Made by a program: the position numbers and the translations under genes. 64,000 nucleotides of DNA from Apoda limacodes (lineage: Eukaryota > Arthropoda > Insecta > Lepidoptera > Limacodidae). Below are positions 25,079 through 37,400 of the stretch, in pieces. Each line of letters opens with the position of its first letter. Positions within the stretch are counted from its first letter, which is position 1. The stretch spans positions 20,746,722-20,810,721 of the forward strand of contig OX291550.1 of the NCBI GenBank assembly GCA_946406115.1, in the 5' to 3' direction. A model generated the notes under the pieces. The model did no database searches and was not told the origin of the DNA. It saw only the letters and a list, made by a program, of their open reading frames with translations.

Positions 25079-25564
25079 CGGCACACTTTTTGTTTATAAT
25101 GTTCTTTAATTAACCAAGCTCTTAACATGAAAATAATAAGGTTTACTCTCAATACAAATACAACATCTAGAAATATTGCTTTAGAATCACTAATAACAGA
25201 GTTTAAATTGAAGGATACTAGTACGACAACGTTAAAACCACAAATTAAACATGGTTTAAACCCAACACACATGAAGCTATAATATATATTAATAAGTTAA
25301 AAAATGTTGAGATATAATATAATATACTATAGTTTGGCACCGTAAACGGTAATAAAATATAAATTTTTGTCTTCATAGCATTTGGAGTTTTTTCTGATTT
25401 ACAGACAAAATACTAATGGATCTTTGAAGCATATTATTAAAAAATATACCAACAACCACTTATCACCGAAGGGATAGTTAGAGATGACGCGAACATATGC
25501 CTGTAAAATCCGCCGCGCCTCGTGCCGGGTGTACAATTAACAAATAGTATTATTATTGGTTGCA

Positions 25565-25635
25565 ACTTACCGGGAATCGAATCTGGGACTTTTGAAATAG
25601 AAGCCGCACGCTCTACTACTGCGCTACTCGGTCCT
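25565..25635 (-). mobile_element. tRNA-like SINE head
   Basis: The minus strand reads gaccgagtagcgcagtagta (A-box-like) and cagattcgattcccggta (B box), spaced like a tRNA promoter. The cloverleaf is incomplete, so I take it as a SINE head and not a tRNA gene. Confidence 0.5.
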
Positions 25636-25756
25636 CAAATCATATTAATATTGGATTTAATTAATAGTTTTTCAGAAGTCAATATGTCCAAACTAATATC
25701 ATAAATGCGAAAATCCGTTTGTTTTTCCTTTTTTCACTTCGATTTTAATTCCCTGG

Positions 25757-25922
25757 ACTAATATTTATGTGATAAACATTTGTGTTTGTCTTGAGTCTGG
25801 GTGTATTTATGTATGATATGTATGTATTTACAAAATGAATATATATGTATTTGTATCCGTTGTCTGTTACCCATAACACAGGCTTTGCTTACGTTGGGGC
25901 CAGACCGCGCTGTGTAATATCC
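25757..25922 (+). mobile_element. SINE family 1 body and 3' end, plus orientation
   Basis: gataaacatttgtgtttgtc, gagtctgggtgtatttatg and ggggccagaccgcgctgtgt match the body and tail of the family, without its tRNA head. It is the only plus-strand copy in the window. Confidence 0.8.
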
Positions 25923-26399
25923 AAAGAAATTGAAAACTTTCTTACTAAAATCAAGGGTTTGCCGTTGGAATCCCACGGTAAAACCTGTAGACTGCGCGTG
26001 AAGCCGCTGGCAAAAGCTTTGATTTCTCACGCAAGACAAGAAATGGAACATTCTGTGTGTGGCTATAATATGATAATATGACAATATATATCATAATATA
26101 CGTTGCTATAAAGTTTCAATATGAGTCGCTACCTTAACAGCCTTTAAAAAAATATATATTATATTGTTATAGAAAATGTATCGTAGTTTCTGTTGCTATA
26201 ATTTATATTTATTTATATTATAGCTCCGTGTGTGATGGGCTTTAAAATCTAGTAAATAAAGTCATAATTGTAAGTAACTACTAGATCATATTTTTATTAC
26301 ACCTGTGTGATAATTTTAGTTAAATTGACGTCAACAGATAACATGTTGCTATGACTGAAATATAAGTGATATTTTCTTAGCTAACATAATACAACCACT

Positions 26400-26530
26400 A
26401 AGACGACAAACAAGCTCACGGCCCGTCTGATGCTCAGGTTTTTGAAGAACCCCATTCTATAATCTCTAGAGAAAACCCACACTCCACAACTGTTCGCCGG
26501 AGGACGTTCCTCTTAAACCGCACTGTTAAC
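26400..26530 (-). repeat. LINE family L tail, minus orientation
   Basis: gacaaacaagctcacggcccgtctgatgc is the reverse complement of the ttaccatcaggcggaccg tail, diverged. Confidence 0.55.
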
Positions 26531-26561
26531 AATTTGTATAAGCAAATTACAATATATTAAG

Positions 26562-26712
26562 TATTTTTATATTTTTCGGGTCTTACACTTGAACAAACTT
26601 TTACCTTTTGGCCCTTGACGTTTCGGCCAGGCTGTACAGGCCGTGGTCACGCGCAGACTCAAGACAAAGCTAAAAGTTTGTACACGTGTAAGACCCGACA
26701 AATATAAAAATA
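26562..26712. mobile_element. Hairpin element with Penelope-type hammerhead-like core
   Basis: Two ~42-bp arms (26562-26603 and 26671-26712) are near-perfect reverse complements (tatttttatattt and cgggtcttacac shared). The 67-base loop carries, on the minus strand, gaccacggcctgtacagcc followed by tggccgaaacgtc, the motif also seen beside the Penelope-like ORF at 2531-2564. No ORF of the element is present. Confidence 0.7.
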
Positions 26713-26934
26713 ATGTGTACAAAGCGCGATAGTTTAAAAATAACGATATATTTAAAAACACAATAAACAGTTGTTAAATAGGCCAAGTGCAAGGACTATA
26801 TTACCTTTCTAGTGTGGTATGTAAGAGGTGCTTGAATAAATTGGTAAAAGTTATAGTTAGGTAATATGCTTATGAACTTGTCACTTCTATTGTCATTAAC
26901 GTAACTTATGTTATTTTTTTTGAAAATAATAATA

Positions 26935-27297
26935 ATAAATATTTTCGGACAAAAAACACAGCGCCATCTGGCCCCTAACTAAGTTAAGCTTGTACTTTGG
27001 ATTCCAAAAAATGGCTACAAAAACATTAAAATTTCCAAGGTTTCCTCTAAGGACTGGAGTATCGGGTTCTTCAAGAAAGAAGTTATGAGATTTTTGAAGG
27101 GTCGGCAACGTGAGAGTGATGCTCCTGGTGTTGCTAGCGTCTATGGGCTGCGGTAAGCACTTACCATCAGGCGGACCGTAAAATTGTGTTCCACCTTATT
27201 GATATAAAAAAAATGCAAATGTTTGTCGTGTGTAGGAATCGAACCTATGGCCCTACAGTTCAGCAGGCAGTTCATTACCCACTAAGCTACGGAGCCG
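26935..27297 (-). mobile_element. SINE family 1 copy interrupted by a LINE tail
   Basis: The SINE 3' part is at 26940-27020 (cacagcgccatctggccc) and its tRNA-like head at 27210-27297 (ggaatcgaacctatgg, ccactaagctacggagcc). Between them, 27040-27195 is a family L LINE tail in plus orientation. Confidence 0.7.
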
Positions 27298-30247
27298 CCT
27301 GTTTGACTGATGAGTTGATGACTGATAACTGTTCCTTGATACTTACTTGCTATTTAAAAGTAATTTGCGTAAAAAAAAAAAAACAGCATTTCCTTTTCAT
27401 TAGGTTACTGTTGTTATTCAGTAAGCTTATATGCATAAAATTTAGCATAACAAAATAAAATATAATTTCTGTCTCTCTTGGTTCTCCGCTGGTTTAGTTC
27501 GCGGTCCTGTAGTTGGCAGAATAATTTCCACCGAGTACGAAATGGAATTTTAACCTATATTTTGTATTGAACTGTAAGTCATTTCGCACCGGGGATATCA
27601 GAAAGATCAATTTTTAAAACTGATTTCGAGTATATAATAATAATAACGTTTTATTTAAGATAGTAAAAAAGAATTCATTTTTAGTTAACCAACACTAGTA
27701 GAGGCCACATAAGATATTTTATTTTGTTTAGCATAACAAAATAAAAATACCTCTGGCCATTACTGCCGATTTTTCAAATGCTTGTATCGAAGCGTTGCCT
27801 CAACTCCTTCGTAGAGTTTTATTAAGGTCTTCTCGCCAGCATTTCTTGCTTCTTCCTGGTTGGAGTTTGTATCAAGAAAAAGGCTGGCGAAGTTCAGTCA
27901 CAAACCCAGTCCGACAGTTCCGTTTTTAGGGTTGCGTAGCCAAAATTGAACTGCTATTGTATCGTAATGTTTACTTGTCCGTCCGTCCGTTTGTCGATTT
28001 TAGGGTTCAGCAGCAATAGGTAAAAACATAATCCTTATTGTCTTGTTATGTATGTTCATCCATCCTTTTGTCGTTATGTAGGGTTCTGTAACCGAATGGT
28101 AAAAACCAAACTATTATAATATAGTATCGCCTGTTTGTTTGACTATTTCGGGACTGTCACACTCAATACGGTTTTCGCAAAGGCTGACAGATTTATATGG
28201 ATGGAGCCTTTTCAGCCTGATGCGTCCCTACTTTTCACGGTCTACCCTCACCAAGGGCTTTGGGCTATAGTCCACACGCGGGACCAGTACGAAATGTGAA
28301 CTTAACATACGTCTTTTTTGACCTATGCAGGTTTTCTCACGATGTTTTCTTTCAAGTAAAAGTCATTGGTCTGAATAATTCTCGATGATCCTTTTCGATT
28401 CGATCGGACCTTTTGACGTGGTCCAAACTGGACCATATTTTTTTGTTTCGGACTCCTATGTAGTGAAGGAAGTATTGTGATCGTGCAGACAAAAATTTTA
28501 AACGCGTTTTTTATACAAATCCATCAATTAAAACCCGGCACTTTAGAATATTGTAACTTCAACGGATTTTTATATATGTACCGCCTGTCGATTGGAATGG
28601 GTCTAATCGCAACCCCCTCCTTTTTTTTATATAACCAAGGTGGAAAACAAGCTGACGGTCCACCTGATGTTAAGTGGTTACTGCAGCCTATTGATACTTG
28701 AAATACAGGAGAATTACTCGCGCGTTGCCGATTATTTAAAAATCTAATCACTACCTTCTTAAAGAATTCCATGCTTTAGTCCTTAGAGAAAACCTCGGCA
28801 GCCTCTAAATAACTAGTGCCCATGTGTGTGTGGGAAACACTATCTAAGCGGATGTCTAAGTCTATTAATAGTCCAGTTAATTAAAAATAAAAGTCGCATT
28901 AAATGGACATTTAATTTATTTTTTATAGGATTATTTAATGTCATCTTTTATACCTACCTGCGAAGTTAAATATGATATCACTTTTTGCTACTTAGAAATT
29001 ATTATATAATATTAACAAATTATATAATATATTTATATAATATATGTACATATATTTAAATTAACTAAAAATTGACGCTTGACGCTGTGAGCCACATTTT
29101 TTCCTCTGGACACTTTGTCACTTTCACTGTCAGTTTTTTCAAGCTCTTCACAAGAATATGTGGTCTGGAAAAAATTACACAATTATTATGATCTATTAGG
29201 TTTACTTATACTTATTAAAACTAACAGCAAAATACCTAACAAACGTTATTTGAACTACCTATTGGGTTAAATTACATTAGTTAATTAGATACAAATCCTA
29301 GTGACTTATAAAGTCCTAATACATCAATCTTACAAACACACGAAATCTTCATACAAGTAACAAATACAATATAAATATACATACATAGAAATAATCTCTC
29401 TTCGTTTATGACTCCCTGAAGGGTAGAGTCTTAGAAGAAAATATATTATTATTATTGTTATTATTAGTTAATTAGAAGTATAATGACTGGAGTGTTTGAT
29501 TATTATAATAGATCTTTTATTACATTTTAATTTATGAAGCAATAAACGTGCCACTTGCTGCTTGACTAATATCATTCAGCCCTATATTGATTAGGTCAAA
29601 TTTAAAACTAACCTTAAAACAATCCTGTAAATATTGTTAGAACACTTCCCAACTTCAATGTGGTTCTGTAGCCATGTTTGAAAAGACATTTAGCATTGAA
29701 ATCTTTTTCCTTGAGTCGAGTTTAAGGCTTTAATATTATGAAACTATATACTCCTCTCCATTAAGTTTGTTGGAAATCTGCAAAAATAAAAAAATAATAA
29801 AAAACCATCGCCATCCCTCCCTTAGGGCTTGGTAAATCAGAAACCTGCTTTCTAAGTCAAAGGCATGCCAGTATCGAAAGACTTACAACATTCTAAATAC
29901 AACAATTTCCATGTCCATATTGGCCAACTTTCTAAATATCGATATTAAAATTATGACCTCTTTGAATCACTAGCAAATTCTAAACAACACAAATAAATAT
30001 CAATTTTACCGAATTGCAATAACAATTTCTGATTGAATCAGAAGGTTTACATATAAATTTTACATTTGTTTTGAATAAAAATAAAAACACTTAATGCACG
30101 TACCTGTGAAACGACGTGTTACTCCCTTTTTTGTAGCAACGTTTGCATAAGACACATTTCCTCATATTTGTAAACACTATTACATAAAAAAATTTAAAAA
30201 CTCACTAAAACACCATCAAATAAAGTTAAATTCAGCAAATTTTTATA
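27298..30247. other. C-B spacer with scattered repeat fragments
   Basis: 27925-28000 and 28078-28140 are 'gggttccgt' SINE-tail pieces. 28170-28400 is a minus copy of the tRNA-headed SINE family 2. 28650-28800 is a minus LINE family L tail. 28880-30240 is AT-rich with nothing recognised. Confidence 0.55.
28170..28400 (-). mobile_element. SINE family 2 body fragment
   Basis: Contains, reversed, the blocks of the copy at 39962-40255: aaacatcgtgagaaaacctgc, gacgtatgttaagttcac and cgtgtggactatagcccaa. Confidence 0.65.
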
Positions 30248-30539
30248 ATGTTTACAATCTATCTCGACAGCCAGATACTTTCGCGGTGGCGTTTCAAATT
30301 GACACACAAAACTAGCTGTCAGTTGTATAGAAAAGCCAGTCCAGTGGGAAATAGTAGAGGCTGTAGAGGTCAGTACTTCAAGGTGTATAAAAATAGAATA
30401 ATATTGTCAGCAAATTTAAGTGGACTGAGATATTTTCCGTCTATAGCTATGTATTTTTTGTCCCAATCTAGGTCTTTCAAAATATTCAACTATGAAAATT
30501 CTTGGTAAAAGAGGGCCAGCCACCTTGTTTTACGGCTCT

Positions 30540-30800
30540 ACGGATAGTATAGTCTAGGCCCAACATGCCGAGTTTTACTCGGCTTGAGTTTTCTTCGTAT
30601 ACATATATCCTGGATAATATTAATATAGATGCTAGGAATGTCTTGATGTTTCAAAGCCGTCCAAATACTTTCGTGATAAATTGCGTCAAACGATTTTGTG
30701 TAGTTAACATAAGCTAGATATAGTTGCCCTTTATATTCTAGGTGTTTCGCTACTATTTGATCTAACATGTGAGTATGGTCAATTGTAAAGTCCCTAACCT
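30540..30800 (-). pseudogene. RTE-type reverse transcriptase fragment
   Basis: Reads HLEYKGQLYLAYVNYTKSFD, ESIWTALKHQDIPSIYINII and RRKLKPSKT, recognisable as RTE-related LINE palm sequence (A/F-D-Y-x-K-A-F-D box degraded to VNYTKSFD). Truncated at both ends. Confidence 0.75.
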
Positions 30801-30986
30801 TGTCGAAAACCTGCCTATTTCACTGGTTGACTCTTCTCTCTTATCTTTCCTCCTGTAAAATTGTAAACAGTTTGTTCATTATTGACAGCAGGCTGGTTGG
30901 ACGGTATTTATTAATATTAACTGAATCTAATTTTTTGTATATCAGAATTATGTGTGATTTTCCACAGTTTCTTGTGTTTCGAGTAT

Positions 30987-30992
30987 TTTATT
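30987..30992 (-). terminator. Candidate poly(A) signal of gene B
   Basis: AATAAA on the minus strand, about 250 bases past the stop and the first canonical hexamer seen downstream. It lies just beyond a degenerate RTE fragment in the spacer. Confidence 0.3.
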
Positions 30993-31238
30993 GAATATAA
31001 TGTCAAGATGGCTTGTTAATAGACGTTTTTCGAGTCGTATATGTAGATTTTGGTCTTGTATAGCGTTGAAAGTTCTGCTTTTAAGTACTTATTTTTTGAT
31101 GATTTATGCTTTTCATTTAAAGAATTTCAATCAAAAAAAACCAGTTAAAGAATTTCATCATAATTTATATTGTCCTTACAAAGATATCTGTACATGTTGT
31201 AACTTACGTCTATGAGTATAAAATTAAGGAAAACAAGA

Positions 31239-31454
31239 TCATTGTTTTTCTGGAGGGGAATCAGTCTTTTCTTTTTCTGCATCAGTTTCTCTTGTAGGCA
31301 GAGGTCCATGTTTCCAGTTGGCTGGGTAGCCATGTTTCTTCACATCATCCCACCATTGTTGCTCACCCTTGGCCCATATGAGATAAATTATATTTGTTAT
31401 TACAAGAACTGCTAAACAAACCCAGAACGCTATCCTCCATTGTTTCAATGTTGA
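31239..31454 (-). CDS. Gene B last exon (TM12, C-terminus, stop)
   Basis: 216 nt including the stop. STLKQWRIAFWVCLAVLVIT is TM12, followed by WAKGEQQWWDDVKKHGYPAN and a Glu/Lys-rich tail ending SPPEKQ. Confidence 0.95.
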   Translation of the reverse strand, partial: STLKQWRIAFWVCLAVLVITNIIYLIWAKGEQQWWDDVKKHGYPANWKHGPLPTRETDAEKEKTDSPPEKQ

Positions 31455-34400
31455 CTGAAATCAATAAAAACAATTAATAAATACTTAAATAAATAATATT
31501 CTATCGTTTTAAGGGGTTCCATATCCAAAGGGAAAAAGGAACCCTATCGCTGTCTATTAGCCGTCTGTCTACCTTTCCCTCCGTGTGCCACGAGTCTCTA
31601 GATCGTAAAGGAAATTCTTCACAGACCTGTTACAGAAGTTACTTTGAGTAGAATTTTAACCATACTGAGCATGGAATTGGATATTTAAGAAAAAAAGTAC
31701 CTTAATAAAAAAGGAAGCAAATGATTTGTTTTCTGACTCTAGAATGTGGCGTATCATCGTCTAGATATTATGGGTCTTGAGACTATTATAATATATATTT
31801 TTTTTTTGATTTTCTCTTCAAAAATAAAGAAATGGGAGAAATGAAAGTTTTTCATAGCAAAAACTAAACTGGTTAGAAAATTCTATATAATGCAAAATTA
31901 ACTATATTTAAACAACGAATACTGAAAACCCCAAACGCTGCCTCTAAATAAAGTTGATGAGGTTTTGAGACCTAAAACTGTGTATTTCATCACGCACAGT
32001 ATGAACAAACACTAGGTTTTTCTTTTAATTATATCGCGTGTAGTGATCGCCTTAGAGCGAGTTATTGCCTTAGCAAAGTTTTCAAAAATATTCTTAAGAT
32101 ATTTAGGTGCAGAAATTTCAAAGAGGCGAGAAGACTTACATCTGGTGTTAGAAGACCAATTAGGTAAGGTGTTATAATCGCAGAAATAGCTGCAATTCCA
32201 TTGACCATGGCTGTGGTAGTTCCTGCATAATTCGGGGTGATGTCGAGGGCATTGATCTTCATACCGCAGTAGTATGCTCCCATACAAGTCATGGCCAAAA
32301 TAAACCACATTACTGCAAGAGTTGTATTACATCCAGAATATGAAGCCATAATAATGCATATGCCAGGACCAGTCGCAGCTAGAAAAAGAGTAATTGTTAA
32401 AACTAAATTATATTCGAAGTCTTGAGAAATATGCCACGGAAAGCGTAAGTACTTCTTAAAACAAAATGTTTCCTTCTGAGAATATGGCTATTTTTTTCAT
32501 AGTGTTTTCTTTTATGTATTTTTACAGTTTATTTTAAGTTGTAAGTCTTTTTAATTTATAATAATTGTTAGATTTATATTGCGTATATCATAAAAATTTG
32601 CCAGTGAGAATTACGCACATCATCCGATAGAGATTTAAAAGACACGCTGATTAACTAATTGAAAACTTCAGCTTGACCTCATGGCAACGCGTTTTAAGCA
32701 AGATAGCAAGCAGGCAAATATATAAGGTAGGTAACATAAAAAAATCAACAGTTACGTAATACGAAACAAAACGTTTTTTCGCTCTCTAGAAAAGTTCACA
32801 ATTTTGAGTTACGTGGTATAAAACTTAAGCGACGATATTAGGTATTATCTATCAGTGTCGTTCAACTGTCAAAATTATCAATGAATAACTAGGTGGCCTC
32901 GTCAAGTTTATACGCAATATGATGATTTATGCATGTATATACTTTTATAATATTTCGTAACAATAATAGGTATATTTATAACAAGATAATAAATTGTTAG
33001 TAAAATCATTTATACAGTAACTTCGAAGTCTTTTTTTATATTAAAATGTCCATTGATAGCATGACTAATTTAACTAAAGCAGTAAGATCAGTTAACACAG
33101 ATATGGGCACACACATAACATAACTTAGAAATATATAAAAAAAAAAATTGAAATTATAAGCAATTTTCTTTAAATATCTCTACGTCATCTTTGTAGGTCA
33201 CATTTATTTATTTTCTATTGCCTAAAGAATATTCATGTTTTGGATTACCTACGTCACGACCTTTAACAATTCTCATATTTTAAAAGTTAATATAATGAAC
33301 AATTCTGTTTTAGATAGTCTGTCTTAGTCAGTCTGCCTGGCGTAACAATGATTCTTTATCTTAATTTCTCAAGTATTATTCACTCGACTCCACTGAATTT
33401 TTAGTGACAGAAAACATCGAATCAACAATCCGCGTGATGAACAATGAGCCAAAGGTAGAGGATACATACGTTCAAACAAATAAATATGAACAGCACTGTG
33501 AGCTTTGATTATTTTCAGTTCAATATGAAAAGGACAATATAAAAACATAACAAACCTATTGTTGTGTAAATCTTTCTCGCTGTTAAAATGCTGTGATAGT
33601 TCCGTTTGACACAGAAGTCACAAATCAAACCAAAGAAGAACGCAGCAATCCACATTGCAACGTAAGGTAATGAAGAAAGAAAACCAGCTGATTTGATATT
33701 AAATTTCAGCACATCCGTCATATACTTGGGTAAATCTGTGACCATTGTGAAATATCCCCAGTCATGTCCAATCTGAAAAAGTATTGCACTTTTACTTTTG
33801 ATAACTGTTTGAGACGCTAAAAAATCATCTGACATTGTTTCGGACGAACACCGTAACTTCCGTTATATTTTGGACATAAATTTAAATTCCGACCCAAACA
33901 TTTCGAAAGTGCTAATAAAATTGACTTTAGTACAGTGATCCACTAATATCTCTCTTTTTTAGCATTTTACAACAAAATACTAAAAAGAAACCCTTATGGT
34001 AAGCCTTCGATATCAGTTCTTCTTGATCTGTCATTAAAGAATAAAAATGTTACCGACCTGAAATTTAGTATAGTTGTGAACTTCCTTCACAATTCATTAA
34101 TCATTAATCAAGGGTACGTAATTATGTAAGCTTGGACCTTTGAAAGCTTGTTAGGTTGGATTTGTGACTGTCAATCAGCTTAACCAATGTGAATGAATGA
34201 AGTTTATTGCACACAGTATTACATACATAAATATAACAGAAATAATCCATACTAATATTATAACTGCCGAAGTAACTCTGTCTGTCTGTCTGTTACCTCT
34301 TTACATTAAAACTGCTCAACCAATTTTTTAAACCATATTTGGTATGGAAATAGTTTAAGTCCCGGGGAAGGACATAAGATAGTTTTTATCCTAAAAAATT

Positions 34401-37400
34401 CAAAAGTTCCCGGGGGAATAATTATAAACGAGGTCAAGGGCGTATAGATGTACAGTGGCGGCCTTTTCGCTAGTAAGCAATCTCGACCAGGCCACCTTTA
34501 GGTAGAGGAAACTGGTTAAGATTAGATAGGTGGTACATTTAGAAATTAATAAATAATAAAATCATTCTTACTAATCACAATAACATTGAAATAATTATAA
34601 TAAATAGAACATACATAAAAAACATTAATTTCAAATTAATATAATATTAATACAAAAGAAAACATGGAATACAATAAATATATACTCTAAATGAAAATAA
34701 ATGTCTTGATATAAGGGTAAACAGCATAATTGAATTAACCAAAACTAATTTGGTGTCTGTCTCTGTGGCAGAAAAGAGAAAACTGAGAATTTAAGTTAAG
34801 AAAATGATTTTTTACTAGATTTTTAAAAATAGAAGCAAATCGTATTTTCAAAATTAAAAGAATAAAATTGTTATAAACAATGTATTTCACGATTGGATGG
34901 CTTAGACAGTGACTAAGCGATTGTTAAAGTTATTGCTATGCTCAGTATTATTAAGTAAAAGATTAGTGAAGGAGCGGAGATTCAAATTTAAGGTACTAGT
35001 AAAGTTAAAATGGTCTTTTAAGTAATAGGGAGTTGACGAATTGAACCGAAACATTATACAGAAGTGATAGAATATGAGTACTCCGGCAAACGGAATTGGG
35101 AGCCGCTTGAGCCGAAATCTATATTCGAAGATTGTCATGTTTGCTTAGCTCAAATATGAACCGAAAGCAGATGTTTTGGAGACTTTCAAGCCTATTATAT
35201 TATACGGCTAGCGTCGACGTTATCAAAGACGTTAACAATAAGTTGGTATTGCAATAAAATAATTTTAAGGGTAAGGGACTATGCAATAGTCAAAGATTTA
35301 ATTGTACATTTCGCTGTCACTGTCTTTCAATTAGCCTATAACAGTCTACTGCTGGACGTAGTAGGCCTTTCGTAATTAAATCCACCACACCCGGTCCGCC
35401 TTTTACTACTTCCAGCCACTTCCGGCTACCTTTTTCAGGTAATTGGTACAACTGGCTTGAGGGCGAACTGAGATAGAACCTTAGCATGGGTTTCTAATTC
35501 TCAGATTTTTTATTAATGTATAACGGGGAGTTAGCCTGTTTTTTAATTCATGTTTTTTATGGGTTTAAATAACAATAATAATAATAATGTCCAATATTAC
35601 ACACAGCGCCGTCTGGCCCCAAAGTAAGCAAAGCTTGTGTTATGGATACCAAACAACGGATACAAATACATATATTACTTTTTTTTGTATATACATACAT
35701 ATCATACATAATTACACCCAGACTCAAGACAAACACAAATGATTATTATTACATAAATGTTTGTCCTGTGCGGGAATCGAACCCATACCCTCTGCACAGC
35801 AGTCGGCCACACTACCAACTAGGCTGCGAGGGAATATATAAATATCCCTAATAAAGTAATTGTCTACAAAAAATACCTAAATGAACTATGTATTTTACTT
35901 AATAGCTAGAAAATACCAGTAATACTAAGATATTACATCTCGTACCACACAGTTAAAATCATTTAGAAAATATTCATCATTCTCTCACTGAAAATGTACT
36001 TATAACTTACACCAGCAATAATAAGAGCCCAAAGTGGTACTGAACGTATCAAAGCTTTCCAAGGTACTGGATCAAGTCTTTTTCTATGTTTCTGATCGAC
36101 TAACGAATCAACATTTTCGTTTAAAAATTTCTTTTCACTTGTTGATATATATGGATGCGTATTAGGTGTACTGTAACACAATAAAGTCTGAAACAAGACA
36201 TAAAATATGTTTAGTTCTAACAAGTTATTACAACTCAGATAGTTTTAACAAGTTATTTCTCAAGTAATAACATATTTGAGGCTGCCCCCACAGTCCTGAA
36301 AAGGTAACCAATGGTTGAGTTCTACCAACGTCATAATGCGGGGATAGCTCTGTTCATTAACTACTTTAATCTGACATGACAAGTGTCAACCCATCGCCAC
36401 AAACTGTTTTTGATACAGTGTATTGGACAAAGGAGGTTTTAATATATGTTTAGTAAGTAATTCACCAACTTAGGTGTAAAAAAACGGTTCATTATTTTAA
36501 GAGTACTGAAACAGAAGTAGTTAAATAAAAGACTTAAACAAGAATAAAATACCCCTCTTTCCAGAGCTTGACTATAAGTAAGCCTGGTTTTACGTCATAA
36601 AGCGGGGATAGCTCTGTTCATTAACCACTTTAATCTGGCATGACAAGTGTCAACCCATCGCCACAAACTGTTTTGATACAGTGTATTGGACAAAGGAGGT
36701 TTTAATATATGTTTAGTAAGTAATTCACCAACTTAGGAGTCACAAAACGGTTCATTAAGTTAAGAGTACTGAAACAGAAGTAGTTAAATAAAAGACTTAA
36801 ACAAGAATAAAATACCCCTCTTTCCAGATCTTGACTATAAGTAAGCCTGGTTGTACGTCATAATGCGGGGATAGCTCTGTTCATTAACCACTTTAATCTG
36901 GCATGACAAGTGTCAACCCATCGCCACAAACTGTTTTTGATACAGTGTATTGGACAAAGGAGGTTTTAATATATGTTTAGTAAGTAATTCACCAACTTAG
37001 GAGTAACAAAACGGTTCATTAAGTTAAGAATACTGAAACAGAAGTAGTTAAATAAAAGACTTAAACAAGAATAAAATACCCCTCTTTCCAGATCTTGACT
37101 ACAAGTAAGTCTGGTTTGGTCAGGCTACAACATATTACTTGAAATTATATATTTTTTATCAATTAACTTACCCAGAATATAAACCAAGCTATTCCAATTC
37201 CTCCAAACACATAGAAGACATTCTCCCAATGTCCATCTTGTAACAATATCCCTGAAAAGTAGGTGCCTGCTATATTTCCAATCTGAGCGCCACCAAATAC
37301 AATAGAACCCATTCGGCCACGTTCAGATTTTGGAGCCCATCTAGACACCATAGCCATAAGTCCAGGCATAGTGGGTCCCTAAAAACAAAATAGTAAATGT

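Larger units (their letters stand above)
33773..36010 (-). other. Gene B intron 5, with a LINE 3' end and a SINE
   Basis: 2238 bp holding a Jockey/CR1-like LINE tail (34195-35240, itself containing the repeat at 34250-34420) and a SINE family 1 copy (35568-35832). No exon. Confidence 0.7.

Noticed and set aside
29390..29470. (ATT)n-type tail as a LINE end
   Set aside because: Only a short ATT-rich run with no LINE sequence next to it.
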